A stretch of DNA of 64,000 bases from Clostridia bacterium (GTDB taxonomy: Bacteria; Bacillota; Clostridia; UBA1381): contig CAADTH010000034.1 in NCBI GenBank assembly GCA_900751885.1, positions 193,955 through 257,954 of the forward strand, read 5' to 3'. The position numbers and the translations under genes were made by a program. The notes beneath the pieces were generated by a model, which was not told where the DNA came from, ran no database searches, and saw only the letters and a list, made by a program, of their open reading frames with translations. Shown piece by piece: positions 25,299 through 34,505 of this stretch. The first letter of the stretch is position 1. The number at the start of each line of letters is the position of its first letter.

Positions 25299-26198
25299 AT
25301 GGCAAACATAAGAGCAGCAATTATGGGGCGTGGAAATATCGGTAAAGCAGTGCTTGAGGCGATTGAAGCGTCCCCTGATATGGAATGCGCCGGAGTGATT
25401 TTGCGTGAGGGCGCGAAAAAGGACGTAGCGGAATTTGCGAACCTTCCACAGGTAACGGACGTGAAAGAGCTTGGAAAAGTGGACGTTGTGATTTTGTGTA
25501 CTCCGTCGAGAAGAGCGCCTGAATGCGCAAAGCTGTTTAGCGATATGGGCATTTGCACAGTGGACAGCTTCGATATTCACACTCAGATTTGGGATGTAAA
25601 AAAAGAACTCGACGAGGTATGTAAGAAAAACGGCACCGCTTCTATCATTTCAGCAGGCTGGGACCCGGGCAGCGATTCCATGGTTCGCGCGCTGATGGAA
25701 GCAATGGCGCCAAAGGGCATTACCTATACGAACTTTGGTCCTGGAATGAGCATGGGACATACCGTTGCAGTCAAAGCAATCGATGGGGTAGAAAATGCAC
25801 TTTCTATGACCATTCCGACCGGCACAGGAATTCACCGCCGCATGGTTTATGTACAATTAAAGCCTGGCGCAGATTTTGCCACAGTAGAGAATGCAGTCAA
25901 AACAGACCCGTATTTTGTTCACGACGAGACCCATGTGGAGCAGGTGGATGATGTTATGCAGCTTTTGGACACTGGTCACGGCGTCAATTTGGTGCGTAAG
26001 GGCGTGTCCGGCGCGACACACAACCAGCTGTTTGAATTTGATATGAAAATCAACAACCCGGCGCTCACCGCACAGATTCTTATTGCATCGGCAAGAGCGG
26101 TGCTGAAACAGCAACCGGGCTGTTATACGATGATTGAGATTGCGCCGATTGATTACCTGTATGGGGAAAAGGAAGCTTTGATTAAGAAATTGGTATAA
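25299..26198 (+). CDS. ddh: meso-diaminopimelate D-dehydrogenase
   Basis: 299 residues. NADP-dependent one-step synthesis of meso-diaminopimelate from tetrahydrodipicolinate, serving lysine and peptidoglycan. Rossmann start IRAAIMGRGNIGKAVLEAIE; substrate-domain motifs SAGWDPGSDSMVRAL and GPGMSMGHTVAVKAIDGV. ATG 25299 fits GGGAGGGAAGAGG; an earlier in-frame ATG lacks a site. Standing directly after rplL is unusual. Confidence 0.93.
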   Translation: MANIRAAIMGRGNIGKAVLEAIEASPDMECAGVILREGAKKDVAEFANLPQVTDVKELGKVDVVILCTPSRRAPECAKLFSDMGICTVDSFDIHTQIWDVKKELDEVCKKNGTASIISAGWDPGSDSMVRALMEAMAPKGITYTNFGPGMSMGHTVAVKAIDGVENALSMTIPTGTGIHRRMVYVQLKPGADFATVENAVKTDPYFVHDETHVEQVDDVMQLLDTGHGVNLVRKGVSGATHNQLFEFDMKINNPALTAQILIASARAVLKQQPGCYTMIEIAPIDYLYGEKEALIKKLV

Positions 26199-26213
26199 TA
26201 TCCGACATTTTTG

Positions 26214-26243
26214 TTGACAAACTCCTCTCTGATGGGGTATAAT
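26214..26243 (+). promoter_or_regulatory. promoter of yceD-rpmF
   Basis: TTGACA (26214-26219), 18-bp spacer, TATAAT (26238-26243), 44 bp before the yceD start. Confidence 0.88.
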
Positions 26244-26287
26244 AATAGCTGTGACTTTATACTGCGTACGAAGTGCGGGGTGAGAAA

Positions 26288-26806
26288 ATGGTTGTTGATG
26301 TATCGGCAATTTTGAAGGATTACGGCGAGAAAATCACAGTGCATGGCAGTGTGGAACTGAACGAGATTGATTTTTTGGGTGAGCAGTTTGTGTTTTGTGC
26401 TCCGCTGCAGTTGGATGGCGAAATCGTGAATAACGGAACAACGCTTGAGTTTACTGCAATGGCACAGGGGCAAATGAAGGTGCACTGTGCAAGGTGCAAC
26501 AAACCGCTTGACAGAAGCATTCAATTCGATATCCATGAGCTGTTGGCGCAGGGTGAAGAAGAGGACACCGCAGAAGAAGACATCGTGTTGTTTTCCGGCA
26601 GCAGTATTGACTTGGGAGATATCGTGCAAAATAGTTTCCTGATGAATGTGACAGGAAAGTATTTATGCAAAGAGGATTGCAAGGGACTTTGTCCAAATTG
26701 CGGAAAAGACCTGAACGATGGTCCGTGTGGATGTGACACGGAAGTGATTGATCCACGCTGGGCGGCTTTGGCGGATATCATAAAGCAAAATTCGGACGAA
26801 AGCTAA
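26288..26806 (+). CDS. yceD: YceD/DUF177 family protein
   Basis: 172 residues. The DUF177 family, almost always paired with rpmF and linked to 23S rRNA or ribosome maturation. C67-x2-C70 (HCARCNKPLDR) and a C-terminal cluster (YLCKEDCKGLCPNCGKDLN) suggest metal binding. ATG 26288 after GCGGGGTGAGAAA is preferred to the GTG at 26273. rpmF follows 13 bp later. Confidence 0.9.
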   Translation: MVVDVSAILKDYGEKITVHGSVELNEIDFLGEQFVFCAPLQLDGEIVNNGTTLEFTAMAQGQMKVHCARCNKPLDRSIQFDIHELLAQGEEEDTAEEDIVLFSGSSIDLGDIVQNSFLMNVTGKYLCKEDCKGLCPNCGKDLNDGPCGCDTEVIDPRWAALADIIKQNSDES

Positions 26807-26819
26807 GGAGGTGTTATAA

Positions 26820-27011
26820 ATGGCAGTACCTAAGGGAAAAGTATCAAAATCAAGAAGAGATAAAAGACGTGCAAACTGGAAGCTCTCTGTACCAGGCATG
26901 GTAGAGTGCCCACAGTGCCACGAGTACAAAATGCCACACAGAGTTTGTAAGGCTTGCGGCTACTACAATGGCAGAGAAGTTGTCAAAAAGGAAGAAGCGG
27001 CAGCAAACTAA
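26820..27011 (+). CDS. rpmF: 50S ribosomal protein L32
   Basis: 63 residues. MAVPKGKVSKSRRDKRRANW is the L32 N-terminus; C30-x2-C33 and C43-x2-C46 form a zinc ribbon. TAAGGAGGTGTTATAA precedes the ATG. Confidence 0.98.
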   Translation: MAVPKGKVSKSRRDKRRANWKLSVPGMVECPQCHEYKMPHRVCKACGYYNGREVVKKEEAAAN

Positions 27012-27017
27012 GGAAGG

Positions 27018-27057
27018 AAGACTATGTGATACAACATTGTATTGCATGGTCTTTTTT
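27018..27057 (+). terminator. terminator after rpmF
   Basis: AAGACTATG pairs with CATGGTCTT (one G-T pair), enclosing a perfect ATACAA/TTGTAT inner stem, then TTTTTT. Confidence 0.82.
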
Positions 27058-27077
27058 GTTGTTTGAGAAAGGATGAT

Positions 27078-27539
27078 ATGATGTCATATATTTCAAAGCT
27101 CCGAAGGCATATCGGACATGACCCCATTATCATGATTGGGGCAACTGTGATGGTTTTCAATGAAAACAATGAGGTACTTTTCCAGCTTCGCTCCGATACC
27201 AATGACTGGGGACTGCCGGGTGGCTCAATGGAGATTGGGGAATCGACCGAGGAAGCGGCGCGGAGGGAGCTGTATGAGGAAACAGGACTGACTGCTGGAA
27301 AATTAAAGCTCACGGGCGTATTTTCAGGACCTAATTATTTTTATATTTATCCAAATGGGGATCAGACAGATACGGTCATTGTCCTATATGAAACCCACGA
27401 TGCGTCTGGAACACTGACGATGACCGATGGCGAGAGTCTACAGCTTTCCTATTTTCCACTTCATTCCTTGCCTCAGCCGATGGAGTCAAGAACAAAAGCC
27501 CTATTCGAGGAGTTAAAAAGACAGCATCAATTTGAATGA
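27078..27539 (+). CDS. Nudix hydrolase
   Basis: 153 residues. Full Nudix box at 49-71: G-x5-E-x7-REL-x-EE-x-G-L (GGSMEIGESTEEAARREL, EETGL). These enzymes cleave nucleoside diphosphates linked to another group; substrate not predictable. Start at 27078 after GAGAAAGGATGAT. It has no obvious partner and no separate promoter was identified beyond the rpmF terminator. Confidence 0.9.
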   Translation: MMSYISKLRRHIGHDPIIMIGATVMVFNENNEVLFQLRSDTNDWGLPGGSMEIGESTEEAARRELYEETGLTAGKLKLTGVFSGPNYFYIYPNGDQTDTVIVLYETHDASGTLTMTDGESLQLSYFPLHSLPQPMESRTKALFEELKRQHQFE

Positions 27540-27602
27540 AATTTGCTATTTTTTAATAGAATTAACACGAAAACAGTTCTGCAAAATGACATAGGAACAA
27601 TC

Positions 27603-27618
27603 TGATAAAATTTTATCA
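27603..27618. promoter_or_regulatory. 16-bp perfect palindrome upstream of the ppdK promoter
   Basis: TGATAAAATTTTATCA, ending 9 bp before the ppdK -35 box. Position and symmetry fit a repressor or activator operator; the cognate protein is unknown. Confidence 0.4.
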
Positions 27619-27627
27619 AAATTTAGG

Positions 27628-27655
27628 TAGACAATTACCGAATATATGGTATAAT
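27628..27655 (+). promoter_or_regulatory. promoter of ppdK
   Basis: TAGACA (27628-27633), 16-bp spacer, TATAAT (27650-27655). Confidence 0.78.
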
Positions 27656-27713
27656 ACAATCATAGAATGCCCTGCAAGACAGGGGCAAAACAGACATAGG
27701 AGGAGAAAAAGCA

Positions 27714-30341
27714 ATGGGTAAAAAATTTGTATACCTTTTCAGTGAAGGCGATGCAACCATGAGAAATCTGCTTGGCGGAAAGGGTGCGAACCTCGCGGAA
27801 ATGACAAAGCTGGGATTTCCAGTGCCGCAGGGTTTCACGGTTACGACAGAAGCTTGTACGCAATACTACGAGGATAGCAGAAAGATCAATGATGACATTC
27901 AGGCTGAAATCAACCAGATGATGGGGAAACTCGAGGAGATTGCAGGCAAAAAATTCGGTGACACAGACGATCCGTTTTTGGTGTCTGTCCGCTCCGGTGC
28001 GCGCGCTTCCATGCCTGGTATGATGGATACCATCTTAAATCTTGGTTTGACAGACGTCACAGTGGAAGGTCTCGCAAAAAAGACCAATAATGCAAGATTT
28101 GCATACGACAGCTACAGAAGATTCATCCAGATGTTCTCTGACGTTGTTATGGAAGTACCAAAGCCAAAATTCGAGAATATCATTGACCAGATGAAGGAAG
28201 AAAAGGGATACAAATTAGATACCGAATTTACAACAGAGGATTTAAAAGAGCTGATTGTTCGTTTTAAGGCGCTCTTTAAGCAGGAGAAGGGCTTTGACTT
28301 CCCACAGGATCCGAAGGTACAGCTGATTGAATCCGTTGAAGCGGTATTCAGAAGCTGGGATAACCCACGTGCAATTGTATATAGAAGAATGAACGATATT
28401 CCGTCCAGCTGGGGAACAGCGGTCAATGTACAGGCAATGGTATTCGGTAACATGGGCGATACCTCAGGTACTGGTGTTGCGTTCACACGTGACCCTGCAA
28501 CCGGTGAAAAGAAGCTCTTCGGTGAGTACCTCATCAACGCACAGGGAGAGGACGTTGTGGCAGGAGTGCGTACGCCGAGCCCAATCAGCAAGCTGGAAGA
28601 GGATATGCCGGAGGTATTTAAGCAGTTTGTTGATATTGCGACAAAATTGGAGCTTCACTATAAAGATATGCAGGATATGGAGTTCACCATTCAGGAAGGC
28701 AAGCTCTATATGCTTCAGACAAGAAACGGCAAACGGACAGCGGCTTCCGCGCTGAAGGTTGCAGTTGACCTCGTAGAGGAAGGACTCGTCACAAAAGAGG
28801 AAGCGCTTTTGAAGGTAGAGCCAAAACAGCTCGATTCTCTTTTGCATCCGACATTTGTTCCAAGCGCGTTAAAGAGTGCGGATGTTCTGACAAAGGGACT
28901 TCCGGCTTCTCCGGGCGCAGGCTATGGTGAAGTATACTTCACAGCGGAAGAGGCAGTTGAAGCGGCAAACACAGGCAAAAAAGTCATTTTGGTTAGAAAA
29001 GAAACCTCTCCGGAGGACATTGAAGGCATGAACGTGGCGCAGGGAATCATGACAGCACGCGGCGGTATGACCTCCCATGCGGCGGTTGTGGCGCGTGGTA
29101 TGGGACGTTGCTGTGTTGCAGGCTGTGGTGAAATCAATGTCAATGAGGAAGAGAAATATTTCACAGTCGGCGGTAAAAAGTTTGTAGAGGGAGATATCAT
29201 CTCTCTGGATGGAAACACGGGTAATGTATACGCTGGTGCGATTGAGACACAGGAAGCGGCTTTGACAGGCGATTTTGCGAAATTCATGGGCTGGGCGGAC
29301 GAGGTTCGTACGCTTCAGGTGCGCACGAATGCCGACACACCGAGAGATGCGCAGACAGCGGTTCATTTTGGCGCAGAGGGAATCGGTCTTTGCCGTACAG
29401 AGCATATGTTCTTTGAGGAGACAAGAATCGCGGCTGTCCGTGAGATGATTGTTTCTAAGACGGTAGAGCAGAGAAAGAAAGCGCTCGCTAAGATTCTTCC
29501 AATGCAGAGAGGCGACTTTGAAGAGCTCTTTAAAGCACTCGGCGGTCACCCGGTGACGATTCGTTTCTTAGATCCGCCGCTGCATGAGTTTGTTCCGCAG
29601 GAGGAAGAGGATATCAAGGCGCTTGCAAAGGAAATGGGGCTTGCTTATGACGAGCTCAAAGCGACAATCGACGGCTTGCATGAGTTTAACCCAATGCTCG
29701 GACACAGAGGCTGCCGTCTGTCTGTGACATACCCAGAAATTGCAGAGATGCAGACAACAGCGGTTATCGAAGCGGCAATCAATGTCAACAAGGAAGGCAT
29801 GAATGTTGTGCCGGAAATCATGATTCCGCTGGTTGGTGACAGCAATGAGCTCAAATATGTCAAAAATGTTGTCACAACGACAGCGGATGCCATCATTGAA
29901 AAGGCTGGCGTGAAGCTTGACTATAAGGTTGGAACCATGATTGAGGTTCCAAGAGCGGCACTTTTGGCAGATGAAATTGCGAAGGAAGCAGAGTTCTTCT
30001 CCTTCGGTACCAATGACTTGACCCAGATGACATACGGCTTCTCCCGTGATGATGCCGGCAAATTCTTGGAAGAATACTATGACAAGAAGATTTTTGAGTC
30101 TGACCCATTTGCAAAGCTTGACCAGATTGGTGTCGGTAAGCTCGTGAAGATGGCGGTAGAGGGCGGAAGAAAGACACGCCCGGATATCAAGCTTGGAATC
30201 TGTGGTGAGCACGGCGGTGATCCGTCCACAGTAGAATTCTGCCATAACATTGGACTCAATTATGTTTCCTGTTCCCCATACCGTGTGCCGATTGCAAGAC
30301 TTGCAGCCGCACAGGCAAAGGTGAAAGAAACATTGAAATAG
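27714..30341 (+). CDS. ppdK: pyruvate, phosphate dikinase
   Basis: 875 residues, full length. Converts PEP + AMP + PPi and pyruvate + ATP + Pi; in anaerobes often the glycolytic exit. N-terminal ATP-grasp domain (FSEGDATMRNLLGGKGANLAEM), swivelling phospho-His domain with His455 in GGMTSHAAVVARGMG, and a PEP-binding barrel with Cys830 in GICGEHGGDP. Monocistronic: own promoter and terminator. ATG follows AGGAGGAGAAAAAGCA. Confidence 0.98.
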   Translation: MGKKFVYLFSEGDATMRNLLGGKGANLAEMTKLGFPVPQGFTVTTEACTQYYEDSRKINDDIQAEINQMMGKLEEIAGKKFGDTDDPFLVSVRSGARASMPGMMDTILNLGLTDVTVEGLAKKTNNARFAYDSYRRFIQMFSDVVMEVPKPKFENIIDQMKEEKGYKLDTEFTTEDLKELIVRFKALFKQEKGFDFPQDPKVQLIESVEAVFRSWDNPRAIVYRRMNDIPSSWGTAVNVQAMVFGNMGDTSGTGVAFTRDPATGEKKLFGEYLINAQGEDVVAGVRTPSPISKLEEDMPEVFKQFVDIATKLELHYKDMQDMEFTIQEGKLYMLQTRNGKRTAASALKVAVDLVEEGLVTKEEALLKVEPKQLDSLLHPTFVPSALKSADVLTKGLPASPGAGYGEVYFTAEEAVEAANTGKKVILVRKETSPEDIEGMNVAQGIMTARGGMTSHAAVVARGMGRCCVAGCGEINVNEEEKYFTVGGKKFVEGDIISLDGNTGNVYAGAIETQEAALTGDFAKFMGWADEVRTLQVRTNADTPRDAQTAVHFGAEGIGLCRTEHMFFEETRIAAVREMIVSKTVEQRKKALAKILPMQRGDFEELFKALGGHPVTIRFLDPPLHEFVPQEEEDIKALAKEMGLAYDELKATIDGLHEFNPMLGHRGCRLSVTYPEIAEMQTTAVIEAAINVNKEGMNVVPEIMIPLVGDSNELKYVKNVVTTTADAIIEKAGVKLDYKVGTMIEVPRAALLADEIAKEAEFFSFGTNDLTQMTYGFSRDDAGKFLEEYYDKKIFESDPFAKLDQIGVGKLVKMAVEGGRKTRPDIKLGICGEHGGDPSTVEFCHNIGLNYVSCSPYRVPIARLAAAQAKVKETLK

Positions 30342-30350
30342 TGATGCACA

Positions 30351-30390
30351 AAAAGGGCTGTAAAAAACTTGTTTTTTTACAGCCCCTTTT
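30351..30390 (+). terminator. terminator after ppdK
   Basis: GGGCTGTAAAAAA and TTTTTTACAGCCC pair around a short loop, followed by CTTTT. Confidence 0.9.
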
Positions 30391-30406
30391 CTTTGTGTTT
30401 GGAAGA

Positions 30407-30435
30407 TTGCAAATAGGAGGGCAATAGGGTATAAT
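30407..30435 (+). promoter_or_regulatory. promoter of the rlmD-like gene
   Basis: TTGCAA (30407-30412), 17-bp spacer, TATAAT (30430-30435), 31 bp before the start. Confidence 0.75.
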
Positions 30436-30466
30436 AGGGGAAAAGGAAACAGAGCAGGAGAACAAC

Positions 30467-31831
30467 ATGATACCAGTAGAAAAAAATAAAGAGTATCCAG
30501 TTAAAATAGAATCGCTGTCAAGTGATGGAAATGGAATCGGGCATGTAGACGGCTATACCATATTCATACCACAGACCGTGCCGGGAGACGAAGCGGTTAT
30601 CCGCGTGGTTAAGGTGAAATCAAAATATGGATATGGAAAACTTGTACACTTAAATAGTCCCTCGCCCGACAGGCAGGATGCGTTGTGCGGCAATTTTGCG
30701 CGCTGTGGAGGATGTCAGCTGATGCACATGAGCTATGAAGCACAGCTCCGTTTTAAACAGGGAGTCGTGCAGGATGCCCTAAAAAGAATTGGGGGTGCCT
30801 ACGGGATTGTGGTTCAACCTGTTGTTGGGATGGAGGAATCAACTCGCTATCGGAATAAGCTGGTCTTTCCGGTCTCACAGGAGGATGGCAAGCCGATTTG
30901 TGGATTCTATGCGCCGAGAAGCCATCAGGTCATTCCAGTCAGCGAATGCTTGCTGGGCGATTGCCTGCACCGGGAGATTCTTCTCGCTGTTCAGGATTAT
31001 ATGCGTGAAAGCCATGTATCCGCGTATGACGAACAGACGCATACCGGGCTTGTGCGCCGTATATTTCTTCGGTTTGCGTATCACACAGGCGAAATCATGG
31101 TTGCCCTTTCCATCAATGGGGATGCCTTGCCGAATGAGAATGATTTTACCCAGCGCATAAGGAAGGTGTCTCCTCGAATTGCCAGCATTCAGCTCAATCA
31201 GAATCAAAAGCGAACCAATCTGATTCTAGGTGGGAAGAATCGGCTGTTGTGGGGGAAGGAGACGATTGCGGATACCCTTTGCGGTATAATGTATCAAATT
31301 TCCCTGCAAAGCTTCTATCAGGTCAATCCTGTCCAGACGGAAAGACTTTATCAAAAAGCGATTGAGCTTGCGAATTTGACTGGCAAAGAGACTGTGTTTG
31401 ATATCTATTGCGGAATCGGAACCATATCGCTTGCCTGTGCGCGATATGCAAAAAAAGTGGTTGGAGTCGAGATTGTCCCCCAGGCAATTCAGGATGCAAG
31501 GAAGAACGCGGAGGAAAACTCTATCCAAAATACAGCATTCTATGTGGGAGGGGCAGAGCAGGTCGTACCAAAGCTCGTGGAGGACGGCGCCCGTCCGGAT
31601 GTGGTCATCTTAGACCCACCGAGAAAGGGGAGCGACGAGAAAACACTCTCGGCAATCGCATCCGCACAGCCACAGCGGATTGTGTATGTCTCCTGTAACC
31701 CGGCGACCCTTGCAAGGGATGTGAAGTGTTTGCGCGAGTATGGCTATGAGGTGAAAGAGACCGTACCATTTGATATGTTTCCCAATACAATTCATGTGGA
31801 AACCGTCTGTTTACTATCCAAGAAACAATAA
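30467..31831 (+). CDS. rlmD: TrmA/RlmD-type RNA uracil-5-methyltransferase
   Basis: 454 residues. Methylates a uridine in RNA (23S U1939 or U747 in relatives) using SAM. N-terminal TRAM domain (about 1-60); iron-sulfur cysteines C74, C80, C83 (LCGNFARCGGCQLMHMSY) plus one near 160; SAM motif FDIYCGIGTISLACA; catalytic C410 in YVSCNPATLARD. Which uridine is modified cannot be told; Clostridia often carry several paralogs. Confidence 0.92.
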   Translation: MIPVEKNKEYPVKIESLSSDGNGIGHVDGYTIFIPQTVPGDEAVIRVVKVKSKYGYGKLVHLNSPSPDRQDALCGNFARCGGCQLMHMSYEAQLRFKQGVVQDALKRIGGAYGIVVQPVVGMEESTRYRNKLVFPVSQEDGKPICGFYAPRSHQVIPVSECLLGDCLHREILLAVQDYMRESHVSAYDEQTHTGLVRRIFLRFAYHTGEIMVALSINGDALPNENDFTQRIRKVSPRIASIQLNQNQKRTNLILGGKNRLLWGKETIADTLCGIMYQISLQSFYQVNPVQTERLYQKAIELANLTGKETVFDIYCGIGTISLACARYAKKVVGVEIVPQAIQDARKNAEENSIQNTAFYVGGAEQVVPKLVEDGARPDVVILDPPRKGSDEKTLSAIASAQPQRIVYVSCNPATLARDVKCLREYGYEVKETVPFDMFPNTIHVETVCLLSKKQ

Positions 31832-31860
31832 ATAAACCAACTTACCACCAAGGAGGAATT

Positions 31861-32502
31861 ATGACAAAGAAACAACTTGCACTAGAAATCATAAACAGAT
31901 TCAAACAAGAATATCCTGATGTCGGCTGTACCCTAGACTATGACGAGGCATGGAAGCTTTTGGTGAGTGTGCGTCTTGCCGCACAGTGCACCGACGCCAG
32001 AGTCAATATTGTCGTGCAGGACTTGTATGCCAAATATCCAACCGTAGACGCCTTAGCGGATGCGGACGTGGAGGATATCGAGCGCATTGTAAAGCCGTGT
32101 GGTCTTGGACGCAGTAAGGCACGGGACATCAGTGCCTGCATGAAAATTTTGCGTGACCAATACGGCGGTAAGGTACCGGGCGACTTTGACGCACTGTTAA
32201 AGCTCCCCGGAGTCGGGCGCAAAAGTGCAAACCTCATTATGGGGGATGTATTCGGCAAGCCTGCTATCGTGACAGACACGCATTGTATCCGCCTGACTAA
32301 CCGCATGGGGCTTGTGGATAATATTAAGGAGCCGAAAAAGGTAGAAATGGCGCTTTGGGATATCATTCCGCCGGAGGAGGGCAGTGACTTTTGCCATAGA
32401 CTGGTATTCCACGGCAGGGATGTCTGCACGGCAAGGACAAAGCCGCATTGTGATATATGCTGTATTCGGGATATTTGTGCCCGAAATGGAGTGGAATCGT
32501 AA
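31861..32502 (+). CDS. nth: endonuclease III
   Basis: 213 residues. Base-excision repair glycosylase/AP lyase for oxidised pyrimidines. Helix-hairpin-helix LPGVGRKSANLIMGDVFG with catalytic Lys121, and Asp139 in TDTHCIRLTNRMG. The C-terminal iron-sulfur loop reads C-x7-C-x2-C-x5-C (CTARTKPHCDICCIRDIC), one residue longer in the first gap than the usual x6. AAGGAGGAATT precedes the ATG, 29 bp after the rlmD-like gene. Confidence 0.95.
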   Translation: MTKKQLALEIINRFKQEYPDVGCTLDYDEAWKLLVSVRLAAQCTDARVNIVVQDLYAKYPTVDALADADVEDIERIVKPCGLGRSKARDISACMKILRDQYGGKVPGDFDALLKLPGVGRKSANLIMGDVFGKPAIVTDTHCIRLTNRMGLVDNIKEPKKVEMALWDIIPPEEGSDFCHRLVFHGRDVCTARTKPHCDICCIRDICARNGVES

Positions 32503-32595
32503 AGTGCCGTTTTTGAAATAACAACCGTATTTGTAAAAGCGCACTGACACAAAATCAACTAAAAATTTGGAGAACACCATTTCAGTAAATATGTA

Positions 32596-32624
32596 TTGAC
32601 AAATTGCTGAGATTGATTTATAAT
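32596..32624 (+). promoter_or_regulatory. promoter of tRNA-Thr
   Basis: TTGACA (32596-32601), 17-bp spacer, TATAAT (32619-32624), both consensus; the tRNA begins 16 bp after the -10. Confidence 0.92.
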
Positions 32625-32639
32625 AACTAATGGTGTTTT

Positions 32640-32715
32640 GCTGTCTTAGCTCAGTAGGCAGAGCACTTCCTTGGTAAGGAAGAGGTCGGCAGTTCGAATC
32701 TGCTAGACAGCTCCA
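32640..32715 (+). tRNA. tRNA-Thr (anticodon GGT)
   Basis: Acceptor GCTGTCT (32640-32646) pairs with AGACAGC (32705-32711); discriminator T, then encoded CCA. Anticodon loop TTGGTAA within CTTCC/GGAAG gives GGT at 32673-32675, reading ACC/ACU. T-loop GTTCGAATC is standard. Confidence 0.97.
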
Positions 32716-32718
32716 AAA

Positions 32719-32750
32719 GCGGCTTTCCAGATGGAAAGTCGCCTTTTTTT
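32719..32750 (+). terminator. terminator after tRNA-Thr
   Basis: GCGGCTTTCC-AGAT-GGAAAGTCGC (one mismatch) followed by CTTTTTTT. Confidence 0.88.
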
Positions 32751-32850
32751 GTTTTGATTCTCTTCAAAGCTGCAAATAACACAATATTACCATAAAAAAT
32801 GTTAATGAAACTTCCCACTTTATGAAACAATAGCTTTGAGGTGAAAAATC

Positions 32851-34284
32851 ATGAAGATATTATGGGAAGCCCCAATGCAGTCAAGACCCAAGCTGCAGCA
32901 GGATATTTTAGCAGATGTAGCCATCATCGGCGGAGGCATGGCAGGTGTACTCACCGCGTATCGTCTTCAAAGGCATGGCATAAAGCCCGTCATTCTGGAG
33001 GCGGGACGCACAGGAGATGGCATGAGCAAGGTGACGACCGCAAAAATCACATCCCAGCACGGTCTCATCTATGATTATCTGATTGGAAAGTTTGGAAAGA
33101 CAAAAGCGCGCCAATACGCGCAAGCAAATCAAGCCGCGATTGATGCCTATCAGCATATCATCCATGAAAACAATATTTCCTGCCATTTTGAGAGGAGGGA
33201 TGCCTACCTCTTTTCAAAAAAGGATGAATACCAGATTAAAAGCGAGGTGACCGCCGCAAGAGATGCCGGACTTCCCGCGGTGTTTACCAAGGATGTAGAA
33301 CTTCCGTTTAAAGTGGCGGGCGCAGTGCGTTTTTCTGACCAGGCACAGTTTCATCCGATGGAATTTCTAAGCGCAATCGCGCCGGAGGTCACAATCTATG
33401 AACAGTCGCCGGTTCAAGAAATCAAGGGACATGTGGTATCCACAGAGGAAGGAAGCATTACGGCAAAAAAAATCATTATCACCACACATTATCCAATTTT
33501 AAATGCACCCGGCTATTATTTTCTTCGGATGTATCAGGAGCGGGAATATGTCCTTGCACTCGAACATGCACAAAAGCTGGATGGAATGTACTTGAGCGTA
33601 GACGAGGACGGACATTCCTTCCGAAACTATGACCAGTATCTTTTATTCGGCGGAGAAGCGCACCATACAAGCTATAACCGCGACGGCGGCAGATACAAAA
33701 TGCTCAAGCGTGAGGCGCGCCGCCTGTATCCCGATTGCACCACCGCTTATGAGTGGTCCGCGCAGGACTGTATGACGCTTGACCGTGTGCCGTACATCGG
33801 GAAGTATTCTGCGAGTACGGATGATATGTATGTGGCAACTGGGTTCAATAAATGGGGAATGACAAGCTCTATGGTCTCTGCCATGATTTTGACGGATTTG
33901 ATTACCGGGGCAAAAAATGAATTTGCTGACGTGTTCTCACCGCAGAGAATGTCTGTGACAACAAAGCGTTTGATGGAGGAGGGCTCCTGTTCTGTGTCAG
34001 GACTGGTGCTCAAAAAATTCAAGGTGCCTGTAAAGGAGCTTTGTGACCTTGAAAACGGAACAGGAGGAGTCATTGACTATTATGGGAACAAGGTGGGTGT
34101 GTATAAGGATGAGAATGGAGAGGTATTCGCAGTCTCGACAAAATGCCCCCATATGGGATGCGAGCTGGAATGGAATCCCGATGATTTGGCGTGGGAGTGC
34201 CCATGCCACGGCTCGCGGTTTGACTATAGAGGAAACGTCTTAAATACTCCTGCTACAAAGGGCTGTAGGGTTCAGCTAAAATAA
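32851..34284 (+). CDS. FAD-dependent oxidoreductase with C-terminal Rieske domain
   Basis: 477 residues. N-terminal DAO/FAD domain: VAIIGGGMAGVLTAYRLQ (dinucleotide fold) and VILEAGRTGDGMSKVTTAK. C-terminal ~90 residues are a Rieske [2Fe-2S] domain with CPHMGC and CPCHGSRFDY (C-x-H ... C-x2-H). The arrangement resembles Bacillus YhfW; substrate unknown. Own transcription unit with a terminator; TTGAGGTGAAAAATC precedes the ATG. Confidence 0.9.
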   Translation: MKILWEAPMQSRPKLQQDILADVAIIGGGMAGVLTAYRLQRHGIKPVILEAGRTGDGMSKVTTAKITSQHGLIYDYLIGKFGKTKARQYAQANQAAIDAYQHIIHENNISCHFERRDAYLFSKKDEYQIKSEVTAARDAGLPAVFTKDVELPFKVAGAVRFSDQAQFHPMEFLSAIAPEVTIYEQSPVQEIKGHVVSTEEGSITAKKIIITTHYPILNAPGYYFLRMYQEREYVLALEHAQKLDGMYLSVDEDGHSFRNYDQYLLFGGEAHHTSYNRDGGRYKMLKREARRLYPDCTTAYEWSAQDCMTLDRVPYIGKYSASTDDMYVATGFNKWGMTSSMVSAMILTDLITGAKNEFADVFSPQRMSVTTKRLMEEGSCSVSGLVLKKFKVPVKELCDLENGTGGVIDYYGNKVGVYKDENGEVFAVSTKCPHMGCELEWNPDDLAWECPCHGSRFDYRGNVLNTPATKGCRVQLK

Positions 34285-34313
34285 AAGAAGCAAGGCACAG
34301 CCTTGCTTCTTTT
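34283..34313 (+). terminator. terminator after the FAD-Rieske gene
   Basis: AAAAGAAGCAAGGC-ACA-GCCTTGCTTCTTTT, a perfect 14-bp stem. Confidence 0.9.
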
Positions 34314-34505
34314 ATTGCCCAGCCTGACGGCAGAGGCAATCTTTTATGATATATACCACCTGATTGTTAGACGGAGCATAGAGTGAAATGTTCCCACAGG
34401 AATCAAAACGGAAAGAAATTTTATTTCAATCGTGAAACGTACTTTTTTTTTTCTGTCATTTATGGTATGATAAAAAAAGAATTTAACAGATAAGAAGGTG
34501 GGAAG

